The notes under the pieces were generated by a model. That model was given only the letters and a program-made list of their open reading frames with translations. It searched no databases and had not been told where the DNA came from. Positions 57,316 to 64,000 of a stretch of DNA of 64,000 nt are shown here, in pieces (the stretch's first letter is position 1; every line of letters starts with the position of its first letter). The DNA comes from Streptomyces sp. MP131-18 (lineage in GTDB: Bacteria > Actinomycetota > Actinomycetes > Streptomycetales > Streptomycetaceae): contig NZ_LZNS01000001.1 in assembly GCF_001984575.1 (NCBI RefSeq), positions 3,263,874 to 3,327,873 of the forward strand, written 5' to 3'. Position numbers and translations under genes: made by a program.

Positions 57316-57536
57316 TCGCCAACAGCTCCCTTCGGGAACCACTCGTCGCCCGGAAAGAGCAGATTACTCCACGACGCGCCGAGAGACAGACCGATAGACA
57401 AGATCGCGAGGCACGTGACTGCCCCTCCCACGGCTTCGGTGAACACGGAACTCCACGCCCGGAACGTGACACCTGCGTCCGATGCGGTGCGGTCGCCACG
57501 GCGGCCGTCCTCCGGCGGAGGGCCGGAACTGTACAC
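57309..57536 (-). CDS. Small single-helix membrane protein upstream of the amyloid-motif gene
   Basis: The frame ends in TEAVGGAVTCLAILSIGLSL, then ASWSNLLFPGDEWFPKGAVGEW: one membrane helix with a short tail. GTG 57536 gives 75 residues; a GTG at about 57446 would give 45. Neither has a strong ribosome site. The stop overlaps the next ATG, so the two are coupled. It may be the membrane partner or effector of the downstream protein. Weak start, moderate gene call. Confidence 0.5.
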   Translation of the reverse strand: MYSSGPPPEDGRRGDRTASDAGVTFRAWSSVFTEAVGGAVTCLAILSIGLSLGASWSNLLFPGDEWFPKGAVGEW

Positions 57537-57580
57537 AGTCGGACACCAGATGAACGGCCGCCCACGCTCCCGTCCATATG

Positions 57581-57616
57581 CCGCTGCCCCGACCGGGGTT
57601 CCGGGCGGGGCAGCGG
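57581..57616. terminator. Stem-loop at the end of the symporter gene
   Basis: CCGCTGCCCC (57581-57590) pairs with GGGGCAGCGG (57607-57616) around a 16-nt loop, 15 bp past the symporter stop on the minus strand. It separates the symporter from the membrane-protein bicistron. Confidence 0.7.
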
Positions 57617-57631
57617 GCCGGGGGTGGAGTG

Positions 57632-58972
57632 CTATACCGCGGTCTTCGCTTCCGCCTCTCGGCGGTCGTCCGTTTCGGCCTCGTTGATCTCGAAGCTTGT
57701 CGCGCTGTTGTAGGTGTCGTGGTCCAGGATGCGTTCGCGGGCCGCCACGATCACCGGGACGGCCGCCTGGCCGGCCACGTTCGTCGCGGTCCTCATCATG
57801 TCCAGGACCGGGTCGATCGCCAGCAGCAGGCCGACGCCCTCCAGGGGCAGGCCGAGGGTGGAGAGGGTCAGGGTGGTCATCACGGTCGCGCCCGTCAGGC
57901 CCGCGGTGGCGGCCGAGCCGATCACGGAGACGAAGACGATCAGGATGTAGTCCTGGATGCCCAGGCTGACGTCGAAGATCTCCGCCACGAAGATCGCGGC
58001 GAGCGACGGGTAGATGGCGGCGCAGCCGTCCATCTTGGTCGTCGCGCCGAACGGGACGGCGAACGAGGCGTAGTCGCGCTGGACGCCGAGGCGTTCGGTG
58101 ACCTTCTGGGTGACCGGCAGGGTGCCGACGGACGAGCGGGAGACGAACGCCAGCTGGATGGCGGGCCAGGCCGCGCGGAAGAAGCGCAGCGGGTCGACGC
58201 CCGCGACGAAGCGCAGCAGCAGCGGGTAGACCCCGAACAGCACGAGCGCGCAGCCGATGTACACGTCGGCGGTGAAGGTCGCGTAGTCGCCGAGCAGGTC
58301 CCAGCCGTACTCGTTGATCGCGCGGCCGATCAGGCCGAGGGTGCCGAGCGGCGCGAGGCGGATGATCCACCACAGGACCTTCTGGAGCAGGGCCAGCACG
58401 GTCTCGCCGAACGAGATCAGCGGCGCGGCCCGCTCGCCCAGGCGGAGCGCGGCGATGCCGGTGACCGCGGCGAGGAAGACGATCTGGAGCACTTCCAGGT
58501 CGGCGAAGGGCGTGACCACGTTGGTGGGGATCATTCCGGTGAGGAAGTCCAGCCAGGAGCCCTCGGATTCGGGCAGCTCGCCGTCGGCGGGCGTGAGGCC
58601 GGTGCCGTCGCCCGGGTTGGTCAGCAGTCCGAGCGTGAGGCCGATGGCGACCGCGATCAGGGACGTGATCAGGAACCACAGCAGCGTGCGGCCGGCCAGG
58701 CGGGCGGCGTTCGAGACGTTGCGGAGGTTGGTGATGGAGACGGCGATCGCGAAGAAGACCAGCGGGCCGACGGCCAGCTGGAGGAGCTGGACGAACGTAC
58801 CGCCGATCTCGTCGAGGGTTCTGCCGAGCCAGTCGACGTTCCAGTTGCGGGCTATCCAGCCGAACAGCACGCCGAACACGAGGCCGAGGAGGATCTGCGC
58901 CCAGAACGGCGGCAGGGCACGGCGGCGCGGCGCGGGCGTTCGCGCGTCCTGGGTGGGGGACGGGGAGGACAC
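57632..58972 (-). CDS. Dicarboxylate/amino acid:cation symporter (DAACS family)
   Basis: This 446-residue protein has eight helices and two re-entrant loops. Family motifs are SRSSVGTLPVTQKVTERLGV (Ser-rich hairpin), SFAVPFGATTKMDGCAAIYP and LLAIDPVLDMMRTATNVAGQAAVPVIVA. The substrate may be a dicarboxylate, glutamate or cystine. The Cys-rich leader upstream suggests cystine (TcyP-like), which is inference. GTG 58972 has GGAG 7 nt upstream and is preferred over GTG 59005. Confidence 0.88.
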   Translation of the reverse strand: MSSPSPTQDARTPAPRRRALPPFWAQILLGLVFGVLFGWIARNWNVDWLGRTLDEIGGTFVQLLQLAVGPLVFFAIAVSITNLRNVSNAARLAGRTLLWFLITSLIAVAIGLTLGLLTNPGDGTGLTPADGELPESEGSWLDFLTGMIPTNVVTPFADLEVLQIVFLAAVTGIAALRLGERAAPLISFGETVLALLQKVLWWIIRLAPLGTLGLIGRAINEYGWDLLGDYATFTADVYIGCALVLFGVYPLLLRFVAGVDPLRFFRAAWPAIQLAFVSRSSVGTLPVTQKVTERLGVQRDYASFAVPFGATTKMDGCAAIYPSLAAIFVAEIFDVSLGIQDYILIVFVSVIGSAATAGLTGATVMTTLTLSTLGLPLEGVGLLLAIDPVLDMMRTATNVAGQAAVPVIVAARERILDHDTYNSATSFEINEAETDDRREAEAKTAV

Positions 58973-59067
58973 AGGCACACTCCGGTCAGGGGTGATATGG
59001 GACACAGTTGATCAAAAGGTGCGGATAACACACAGGGGAAGGCGCTGAACAGTCGGGAGGGGAGAAG

Positions 59068-59166
59068 TCAGCGACAGGCCGCGGTCAGACAGCGGCAGAG
59101 ATCGATGTGCAGACGCGCGACGAGCGACACGCTCGTGAGGCGGAGGCGCGCGACTGGTGTGTTCAT
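59068..59166 (-). CDS. Cys-rich regulatory leader peptide
   Basis: ATG 59166 gives 32 residues ending RLHIDLCRCLTAACR, with Cys at 24, 26 and 31. Similar short peptides ending in HxDLCR..C are annotated as putative leader peptides upstream of sulfur genes in Streptomyces. The stop is 95 nt before the symporter start. Ribosome stalling at Cys codons could tune symporter expression. No ribosome site is needed because the mRNA seems leaderless. Confidence 0.7.
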   Translation of the reverse strand: MNTPVARLRLTSVSLVARLHIDLCRCLTAACR

Positions 59167-59173
59167 GCCGAGC

Positions 59174-59201
59174 ACGGTAGCACCCCCGGAAACGCACGTC
59201 A
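59174..59201 (-). promoter_or_regulatory. Promoter of the leader peptide and symporter
   Basis: On the minus strand TGACGT (59201-59196), a 16-nt spacer and TACCGT (59179-59174) are followed after 7 nt by the ATG at 59166, the layout of leaderless Streptomyces promoters. Confidence 0.5.
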
Positions 59202-59317
59202 TGGGCCGAAAACGGATTACCGTGGCAGCACAACGCCCCCACGGGAAACACGATTCCCTGCGGGGGCGGCCCGCGGCGAACGTGAGGCGAATCACGTCCG
59301 GCCGGTGCGGGGAGGGG

Positions 59318-59611
59318 TCAGGCGGCGTCGTCCTCCATGCTCTGGTTGGCGTTCAGCCGGCCCTTGGCGCGCTCGACGCGCGGCACGATCTGCCGGGACA
59401 TCGCCTCGCGCTGCCCGCGCAGCAGAACGAGGCTGATCGGCGCGGACACCACGATGGCCAGCACCGCCAGCCACAGCGGATTGGCCGTGCCGAAGGACTC
59501 GGGGATGACGCCGATGTAGGCCAGGACCGCGAGGACGACGAAACATACGGCGAAGACGCCGAGCCGCAGTCCTGTGTAGCGCAGGGTCGCGGCGGTGGGG
59601 CTTGTGCTCAC
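59318..59611 (-). CDS. DUF4229 small membrane protein
   Basis: This 97-residue protein has two helices (LRLGVFAVCFVVLAVLAYIGV and PLWLAVLAIVVSAPISLVLL). LRGQREAMSRQIVPRVERAKGRLNANQSMEDDA follows. The pattern fits DUF4229, whose role is unknown. GTG 59611 has AAGGAAGG about 8 nt upstream and is preferred over the ATG at 59629. Confidence 0.8.
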   Translation of the reverse strand: MSTSPTAATLRYTGLRLGVFAVCFVVLAVLAYIGVIPESFGTANPLWLAVLAIVVSAPISLVLLRGQREAMSRQIVPRVERAKGRLNANQSMEDDAA

Positions 59612-59677
59612 AGCGAATCCTTCCTTCACACGCCATCCCAGTGAAGCACGGCGCCTTCGCGCCGCGCCCCGCGGGCC

Positions 59678-60241
59678 TCAGCCCAGCGGCAGCCACATCG
59701 TGACGTCGTCGCGCAGCTCCCCGTCGCCGAGCTTGATCGCCGCGGGCACCCGCCCGACCTCGCGGTAGCCGCAGGCGGCGTAGAACCGTTCGAGACCGAG
59801 ACCGCCGCGGCAGGTCAGGCGTATGCCCGTGATACCGGGGTCGATCGCGGCCGCCGCGGACGCGGCCGCCGCCATCAGCTCACGCCCCGCGCCGCCGCCC
59901 TGCCGGTCCGGGTGCACCATCACCGTCTGGAGCCACACCCAGTGCCGCATCAGGCGGTGCGTGTTGAGCACGAAGAACGCGGTGGCCGCCGGCCGGCCGC
60001 GCTCCGCCGTGCCGACCAGCAGCCGGGTCGTGCCCTCGGCCATGCCGATGAGGTGCTTGCGCAGCTGGGGCCTGGTGTCCTCGGGCGTCACCGGCGGGAC
60101 GAAGCCGACCGCGCCGCCCGCGTTGACCACGTCGGCCCACAGCTCGGCGATCCCTTCCCGCAGCTCCGTGGTGACCGGCGGGTCGAGCACGTAGCCCAGC
60201 CGCACCGAGCCGCGCGGCTCCGCGGTGTGCACGTCGTTCAT
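59678..60241 (-). CDS. GNAT-family N-acetyltransferase
   Basis: This 187-residue protein has the acetyl-CoA binding segment VMVHPDRQGGGAGRELMAAA (Q/RxxGxG/A variant), the strand ATAFFVLNTHRLMRHWVWLQT and the ending GLERFYAACGYREVGRVP. It should acetylate an amine on an unknown target. It lies 9 bp after mqnE on the same strand and may be co-transcribed with it. Confidence 0.88.
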   Translation of the reverse strand: MNDVHTAEPRGSVRLGYVLDPPVTTELREGIAELWADVVNAGGAVGFVPPVTPEDTRPQLRKHLIGMAEGTTRLLVGTAERGRPAATAFFVLNTHRLMRHWVWLQTVMVHPDRQGGGAGRELMAAAASAAAAIDPGITGIRLTCRGGLGLERFYAACGYREVGRVPAAIKLGDGELRDDVTMWLPLG

Positions 60242-60250
60242 CGCGCCGCC

Positions 60251-61417
60251 TCACACCCGCATCGGCTGCGGCGAATCGCGCCGGCCGGGGTCGGGGCCCT
60301 CGTACTCGCGCACGATCTCGTACCGCGTGTTCCGCTCGATGGGGCGGAACCCGGCGTCGCGGATCAGGTCGAGCAGGTCTTCCCTGGTCAGCTTGTCCGG
60401 GGTGCCGAAGGCGTCCGCGTCGTGCGTGATCTTGTACTCGACGACCGAGCCGTCCATGTCGTCCGCGCCGTGCTGGAGCGCGAGCTGAGCCGTCTGCACG
60501 CCGTGCATCACCCAGAACACCTTCACGTGCGGCACGTTGTCGAACAGCAGCCGGGACACCGCGAACGTGCGCAGCGCCTCGGCGCCGGTCGCCATCGTGG
60601 TGCGCGCCTGGAGGCGGTTGCGGATCTTGCCGTCCTTCATGTCCACGAAGTCGTGCTGGTACCGCAGCGGGATGAACACCTGGAACCCGCCGGTCTCGTC
60701 CTGGAGCTCCCGCAGCCGCAGCACGTGGTCGACCCGGTGGCGCGGCTCCTCGATGTGCCCGTACAGCATGGTGCACGGCGTCTTCAGGCCCTTGGAGTGC
60801 GCCAGCCGGTGAATGCGCGACCAGTCCTCCCAGTGCGTCCTGTGGTCGACGATGTGCTGCCTGACCTCCCAGTCGAAGATCTCGGCGCCGCCGCCGGTCA
60901 GCGATTCGAGCCCGGCATCGATCAGCTCGTCCAGGATTTCGGTGGCCGGCAGCCCCGAGATGGACTCGAAGTGGTGAATCTCCGTCGCCGTGAACGCCTT
61001 CAGCGACACCGACGCGGGCAGCGCTTCCTTCAGCGCGCGCAGCGACCGCGGGTAGTACCGCCACGGCAGCGTCGGGTGCAGCCCGTTGACGATGTGCAGC
61101 TCGGTGAGCTGGTCGCCCTCCATCGCCTTGGCCAGCCGCACGGCCTCCTCGATGCGCATGGTGTACGCGTCCTTCTCGCCCGGCTTGCGCTGGAACGAGC
61201 AGTAGGCGCACGACGCGGTGCACACGTTCGTCATGTTGAGGTGGCGGTTGACGTTGAAGTAGACGACGTCGCCGTTCTTCCGGGTCCTGACCTCGTGGGC
61301 GAGGCCGCCGAGCCACGCCAGGTCGTCGGACTCGTAGAGCGCGATGCCGTCCTCGCGGGTCAGCCGCTCCCCGGCACGGACCTTCTCCTCCAGCTCCCGC
61401 TTGAGCCCCGCGTCCAT
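60251..61417 (-). CDS. mqnE: Aminofutalosine synthase (radical SAM)
   Basis: This 388-residue radical SAM enzyme has the cluster motif CTASCAYC (Cys66, 70, 73), ELHIVNGLHPTLPWRYY and TATEIHHFESISGL. It joins 3-enolpyruvylbenzoate (the MqnA product) with SAM to make aminofutalosine. ATG 61417 has GAGGAGG about 11 nt upstream. It is homologous to MqnC (39,667), but the conserved segments identify MqnE. Confidence 0.95.
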   Translation of the reverse strand: MDAGLKRELEEKVRAGERLTREDGIALYESDDLAWLGGLAHEVRTRKNGDVVYFNVNRHLNMTNVCTASCAYCSFQRKPGEKDAYTMRIEEAVRLAKAMEGDQLTELHIVNGLHPTLPWRYYPRSLRALKEALPASVSLKAFTATEIHHFESISGLPATEILDELIDAGLESLTGGGAEIFDWEVRQHIVDHRTHWEDWSRIHRLAHSKGLKTPCTMLYGHIEEPRHRVDHVLRLRELQDETGGFQVFIPLRYQHDFVDMKDGKIRNRLQARTTMATGAEALRTFAVSRLLFDNVPHVKVFWVMHGVQTAQLALQHGADDMDGSVVEYKITHDADAFGTPDKLTREDLLDLIRDAGFRPIERNTRYEIVREYEGPDPGRRDSPQPMRV

Positions 61418-61479
61418 CGGTGGCGCCTCCTCGTTCGTGTCGTGCCGAGCGTCCCGCCCGCTCCGCTCGCGCTTCGAGA

Positions 61480-61941
61480 CTACGCCTGCGTGCCGTCGGG
61501 CAGGTCGCCGACCCGGTTCTCCCACTTGGTCGACAGCACGATGGTGCTGCGGGTCCTGGACACGCCCTTGGTGCCCGACAGGCGGCGGATCGTGCGCTCC
61601 AGGCCGTTCACGTCGCTCGCCCGCACCTTCAGCATGTACGAGTCGTCACCGGCGATGAACCAGCAGTCCTCGATCTCCGGCAGCTCGCGCAGCCGCGTCG
61701 CGACGTCCTCGTGATCCACCGCGTCCGACAGCTGCACGCCGATCAGCGCCGTCACCCCGAGCCCGAGGGAACGCGCGTCGACCGTCGCCCGGTAGCCGGT
61801 GATCACCCCGGCCGCCTCCAGGCGGTTGATGCGGTCGGTGACGCTGGGACCCGAGAGGCCGACGAGACGGCCCAACTCGGCGTACGACGCCCGGCCGTTC
61901 TCGCGCAGCGCCTGAATCAGCTGCCTGTCCACCGCGTCCAT
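61480..61941 (-). CDS. Lrp/AsnC-family transcriptional regulator
   Basis: This 153-residue protein has a winged HTH (MDAVDRQLIQALRENGRASYAELGRLVGLSGPSVTDRINRLEAAGVI, in pieces) and a RAM ligand-binding domain (SLGLGVTALIGVQL, DCWFIAGDDSYMLKVRASDVNGLERTIRRL). It probably senses an amino acid. ATG 61941 starts 69 bp after the ubiX stop on the same strand. Confidence 0.92.
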   Translation of the reverse strand: MDAVDRQLIQALRENGRASYAELGRLVGLSGPSVTDRINRLEAAGVITGYRATVDARSLGLGVTALIGVQLSDAVDHEDVATRLRELPEIEDCWFIAGDDSYMLKVRASDVNGLERTIRRLSGTKGVSRTRSTIVLSTKWENRVGDLPDGTQA

Positions 61942-62010
61942 GGTCGCAGCGCCTTCCTCGTCCCCGTGGTCAAGTGCACAAAAGAATCTAAGGCATACGC
62001 GCCCGGTGAC

Positions 62011-62676
62011 CTAAGACTGCTGGGCCGAACGGCCGCCACCGCCCAGCTCCCCGCGCCACCTGCGGTACAGCGCATGCTCCACACCGGCCGCGTCGAGCAC
62101 CCGCCCGGCGACGAAATCCACCAGATCCTGGAGGTGCGTGGCCCCCGCGTAGAACGCCGGCGTGGCCGGCAGGACCACCGCCCCCGCGTCGTCGAGCGCC
62201 ACCAGGTGCCGCAGCGTCTGCCCGTTCAGCGGCGTCTCGCGCACCGCGACCACCAGCGGGCGCCGCTCCTTCAGCGTCACCGCCGCCGCCCGCTGGAGCA
62301 GATCCTTCGACAGGCCGAGCGCCACCCCGGCCACCGCCGCCGTGGACGCGGGCACGATCAGCATGCCCTTCGCCGGGTAGGAGCCGGAGGAGGGCCCGGC
62401 CGCCAGATCGCCCGACGCCCAGTACCGCACGCCCGAGACGTCCGCCTCGAACGTGCCCGGCTTGCCGTCCGCGCCGAGCGCCAGCCAGCCGCGCAGGTCG
62501 GCGGCCCAGTGCCCGTCCCGGAACGCAAGACCCGTCTCGTCCAGCAGCGTCAGCCGCGCGGCCCGGCTCACCACCAGGTCCACCGCCTCGCCCGCGGCGA
62601 GCAGCGCCCGCAGCACGGCCGCGGCGTACGGCGTCCCCGAGGCCCCCGACACCCCCACGATCCACGGCCTGCGCAT
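62011..62676 (-). CDS. ubiX: UbiX-family flavin prenyltransferase
   Basis: This 221-residue protein starts RRPWIVGVSGASGTPYAAAVLRALLAAGEAVDLVVSRAA and has PASTAAVAGVALGLSKDLLQRAAAVTLKERRPLVVAVRETPLN, typical of UbiX. The enzyme makes prenylated FMN, the cofactor of UbiD-type decarboxylases. In the futalosine route a UbiD/UbiX pair carries out a late decarboxylation; the UbiD partner would lie beyond this window end. The gene lies upstream of the Lrp gene and is divergent from a lipoprotein. Confidence 0.93.
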   Translation of the reverse strand: MRRPWIVGVSGASGTPYAAAVLRALLAAGEAVDLVVSRAARLTLLDETGLAFRDGHWAADLRGWLALGADGKPGTFEADVSGVRYWASGDLAAGPSSGSYPAKGMLIVPASTAAVAGVALGLSKDLLQRAAAVTLKERRPLVVAVRETPLNGQTLRHLVALDDAGAVVLPATPAFYAGATHLQDLVDFVAGRVLDAAGVEHALYRRWRGELGGGGRSAQQS

Positions 62677-62796
62677 GTCCCGAGGCTAACAAGCCGCTTA
62701 CCGGACGGTGACACCTCGGCCACAGACGGCGCCCCGCGCGAATCCGGCACCGCGCGCACGTGGACACTGGACGGCAGAGCCACCGCGGGACGCCGC

Positions 62797-63996
62797 GTGT
62801 CTCCCCGTCACCCCACGGACAGGAGTGAAGACATCAGTACCCGCCCCATCCTCACGCGGCTGAGCGCCCTCGGCGGCGCCGTGCTCCTCGCGACCGCGAC
62901 CGGGGCCTGCCAGGTGTTGCAGAACGCCGAGGCCGGCCTGGAGGTCTCGGACGCCGTCGACGAGCTGCTGTCCTGGGAGGGCCTGACCTTCGTGGCCACG
63001 GTCGACGCCACCCCCGAAGAGGTTCACGACTACCTGGTCCGTTCCGGCGCCGAGGAGCCCACCATGGCGCAGGCGCGGCTGCTCGCCGATCTGGAGCTGA
63101 CCGTGGCGGTCGGCGACCCGGAGCAGGAGACGCGCCTCACCGACCTGTCCGAGGGCGACCCGCTCGACGGCGGGATGACGGTCAACTTCGGCGGCCGGGA
63201 CGTCGCCGGCGTCAAGCAGCTCGAAGGGCGCACCTACGTCCGCGTCGGCGCGCAGGCCGTCATCGAGGACGTGTACGGCTCCGGCGAGGCCGCCGTCGCC
63301 CGTGCCGAACGCTTCGAACGGGACGCGGCCGACCTGCCCGACGAGCTGAGCGGCGCCGCCTCCGCGCTCCGCGGCGACTGGGTCGAGATCGAGCCGTTCG
63401 AGCACGACGCCTACGCCGACGCGCTCACCGAGCACGCGGACGTCCCCGCCGACGCCGCGCACAACACCGCCGACGCCCTCGTCGACGCCGGGCAGCTGCT
63501 GCGGCCGGAGTCGCTCTGGGACGCCGTCGGCCGGTTCGAGAGCACGCTGCGCTCCGGCGCGTCCGTCCGGCCCGCGGGCGAGGAACGCGGCGCCGAGCTG
63601 GTCGGCGTCCGGCTGCCCGCGGGCGACGCCCACCACGCCGTCGAGCCGCTGCTCGGCCTGCTCGCCGAGCAGGGCGAACGCTTCGGCCTGCCGCCGCTGG
63701 TCGCCGAGCCCGCCGACCCGGACGCCACCGTGTCCGCCGAGCTGGCGATCCGCAACGGCGTGCTGACGAACGCGACGTTCGACCTCGGCCAGTTCGCGGG
63801 TCCCGGCGGCGGCTCGCTGCCCCTCGACCTGTTCCTGGCCGGCGGCTCCGCGCTCAACCTGAACCCGCCGGAGGGCGCCGCTGGACCGCTGACCGCGGAG
63901 GAGCTGTCCGTCGCGCTCCTGTTCCTGGCCGACCTCCAGGAGCGCCGCGAGCAGGACGAGGACCGCGCCGACGTTCCGGGCCCGATGCAGCCCTGA
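62797..63996 (+). CDS. Putative lipoprotein of LolA-like length (start uncertain)
   Basis: The mature part begins after a weak lipobox (LLATATGAC). Acidic helices and strands follow (DELLSWEGLTFVATVDATPEEVHDYLV, LTDLSEGDPLDGGMTVNFGGRDVAGVKQLEGRTYVRV), with the end DRADVPGPMQP. No known domain is named. The signal is preceded by AGGAG at 62821, 7 nt before ATC AGT ACC at 62833. The nearest standard start is GTG 62797, which extends the N-terminus by 12 residues. ATC 62833 is the better-placed start if non-standard initiation occurs or if the base is an error for ATG. Confidence 0.7.
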   Translation: MSPRHPTDRSEDISTRPILTRLSALGGAVLLATATGACQVLQNAEAGLEVSDAVDELLSWEGLTFVATVDATPEEVHDYLVRSGAEEPTMAQARLLADLELTVAVGDPEQETRLTDLSEGDPLDGGMTVNFGGRDVAGVKQLEGRTYVRVGAQAVIEDVYGSGEAAVARAERFERDAADLPDELSGAASALRGDWVEIEPFEHDAYADALTEHADVPADAAHNTADALVDAGQLLRPESLWDAVGRFESTLRSGASVRPAGEERGAELVGVRLPAGDAHHAVEPLLGLLAEQGERFGLPPLVAEPADPDATVSAELAIRNGVLTNATFDLGQFAGPGGGSLPLDLFLAGGSALNLNPPEGAAGPLTAEELSVALLFLADLQERREQDEDRADVPGPMQP

Positions 63997-64000
63997 CCGC

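Overview
The window is very GC-rich, with strong G/C third-position bias, many GTG starts and short gene spacing. It carries a 14-gene nuo operon, the futalosine menaquinone genes, a GC-rich cold-shock gene, XRE regulators with long helical sensor domains, and a pSAM2-type replication protein. This points to a Streptomyces chromosome or a close relative. From memory, the nuo, menG, mqn and ubiX genes lie in the same broad core region in S. coelicolor; no search was run to check this.

Layout. 1-13,953: the end of a histidine kinase with its NarL-type regulator, a 2-oxoacid:ferredoxin oxidoreductase (korAB), a RarD transporter, an EACC1-caspase/JAB-like pair, a TetR/MFS efflux pair, an 18-Cys copper-storage protein, a divergent CGNR/VOC pair that appears leaderless, a LolA-like protein, a polyprenyl diphosphate synthase, and a lipoprotein with a decayed relative upstream. 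14,037-30,098 (minus strand): nuoA to nuoN, with nuoF frameshifted as read and a Rex-like operator in front of nuoA. 30,422-36,267: a TSUP permease, an NlpC/P60 hydrolase, a 28-bp tandem repeat that grows out of the 3' end of a geranylgeranyl-reductase gene, menG, and small genes including two DUF4279 proteins. 36,394-39,632: a sugar ABC importer. 39,667-47,163: mqnC, a Ser/Thr kinase coupled to mqnA, csp, a P-loop protein, an acyl-CoA synthetase and an RsbW-like ATPase.

About 47,300-53,570 is an integrated element: a serine integrase, a RepSA-like replication initiator, an XRE regulator with three small antisense-strand genes, a truncated paralogue and a large nested hairpin. No FtsK-like transfer gene is present, so it looks like a reduced AICE. 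54,059-64,000 returns to chromosomal genes: an XRE regulator beside a phosphotransferase, a bicistron of a small membrane protein and a protein with an amyloid-signalling-like motif, a dicarboxylate/amino-acid symporter preceded by a Cys-rich leader peptide, mqnE, an Lrp regulator, ubiX and a lipoprotein.

The core theme is respiration. Polyprenyl synthase, mqnA/C/E, the UbiX homologue, menG and the side-chain reductase make menaquinone; complex I reduces it; korAB provides low-potential electrons. The best candidates for undescribed biology are the EACC1/caspase/pseudo-JAB pair, the membrane protein/amyloid-motif bicistron, the Cys leader, the reduced AICE with its nested hairpin and small genes, and the 28-bp repeat at the NlpC/reductase junction.
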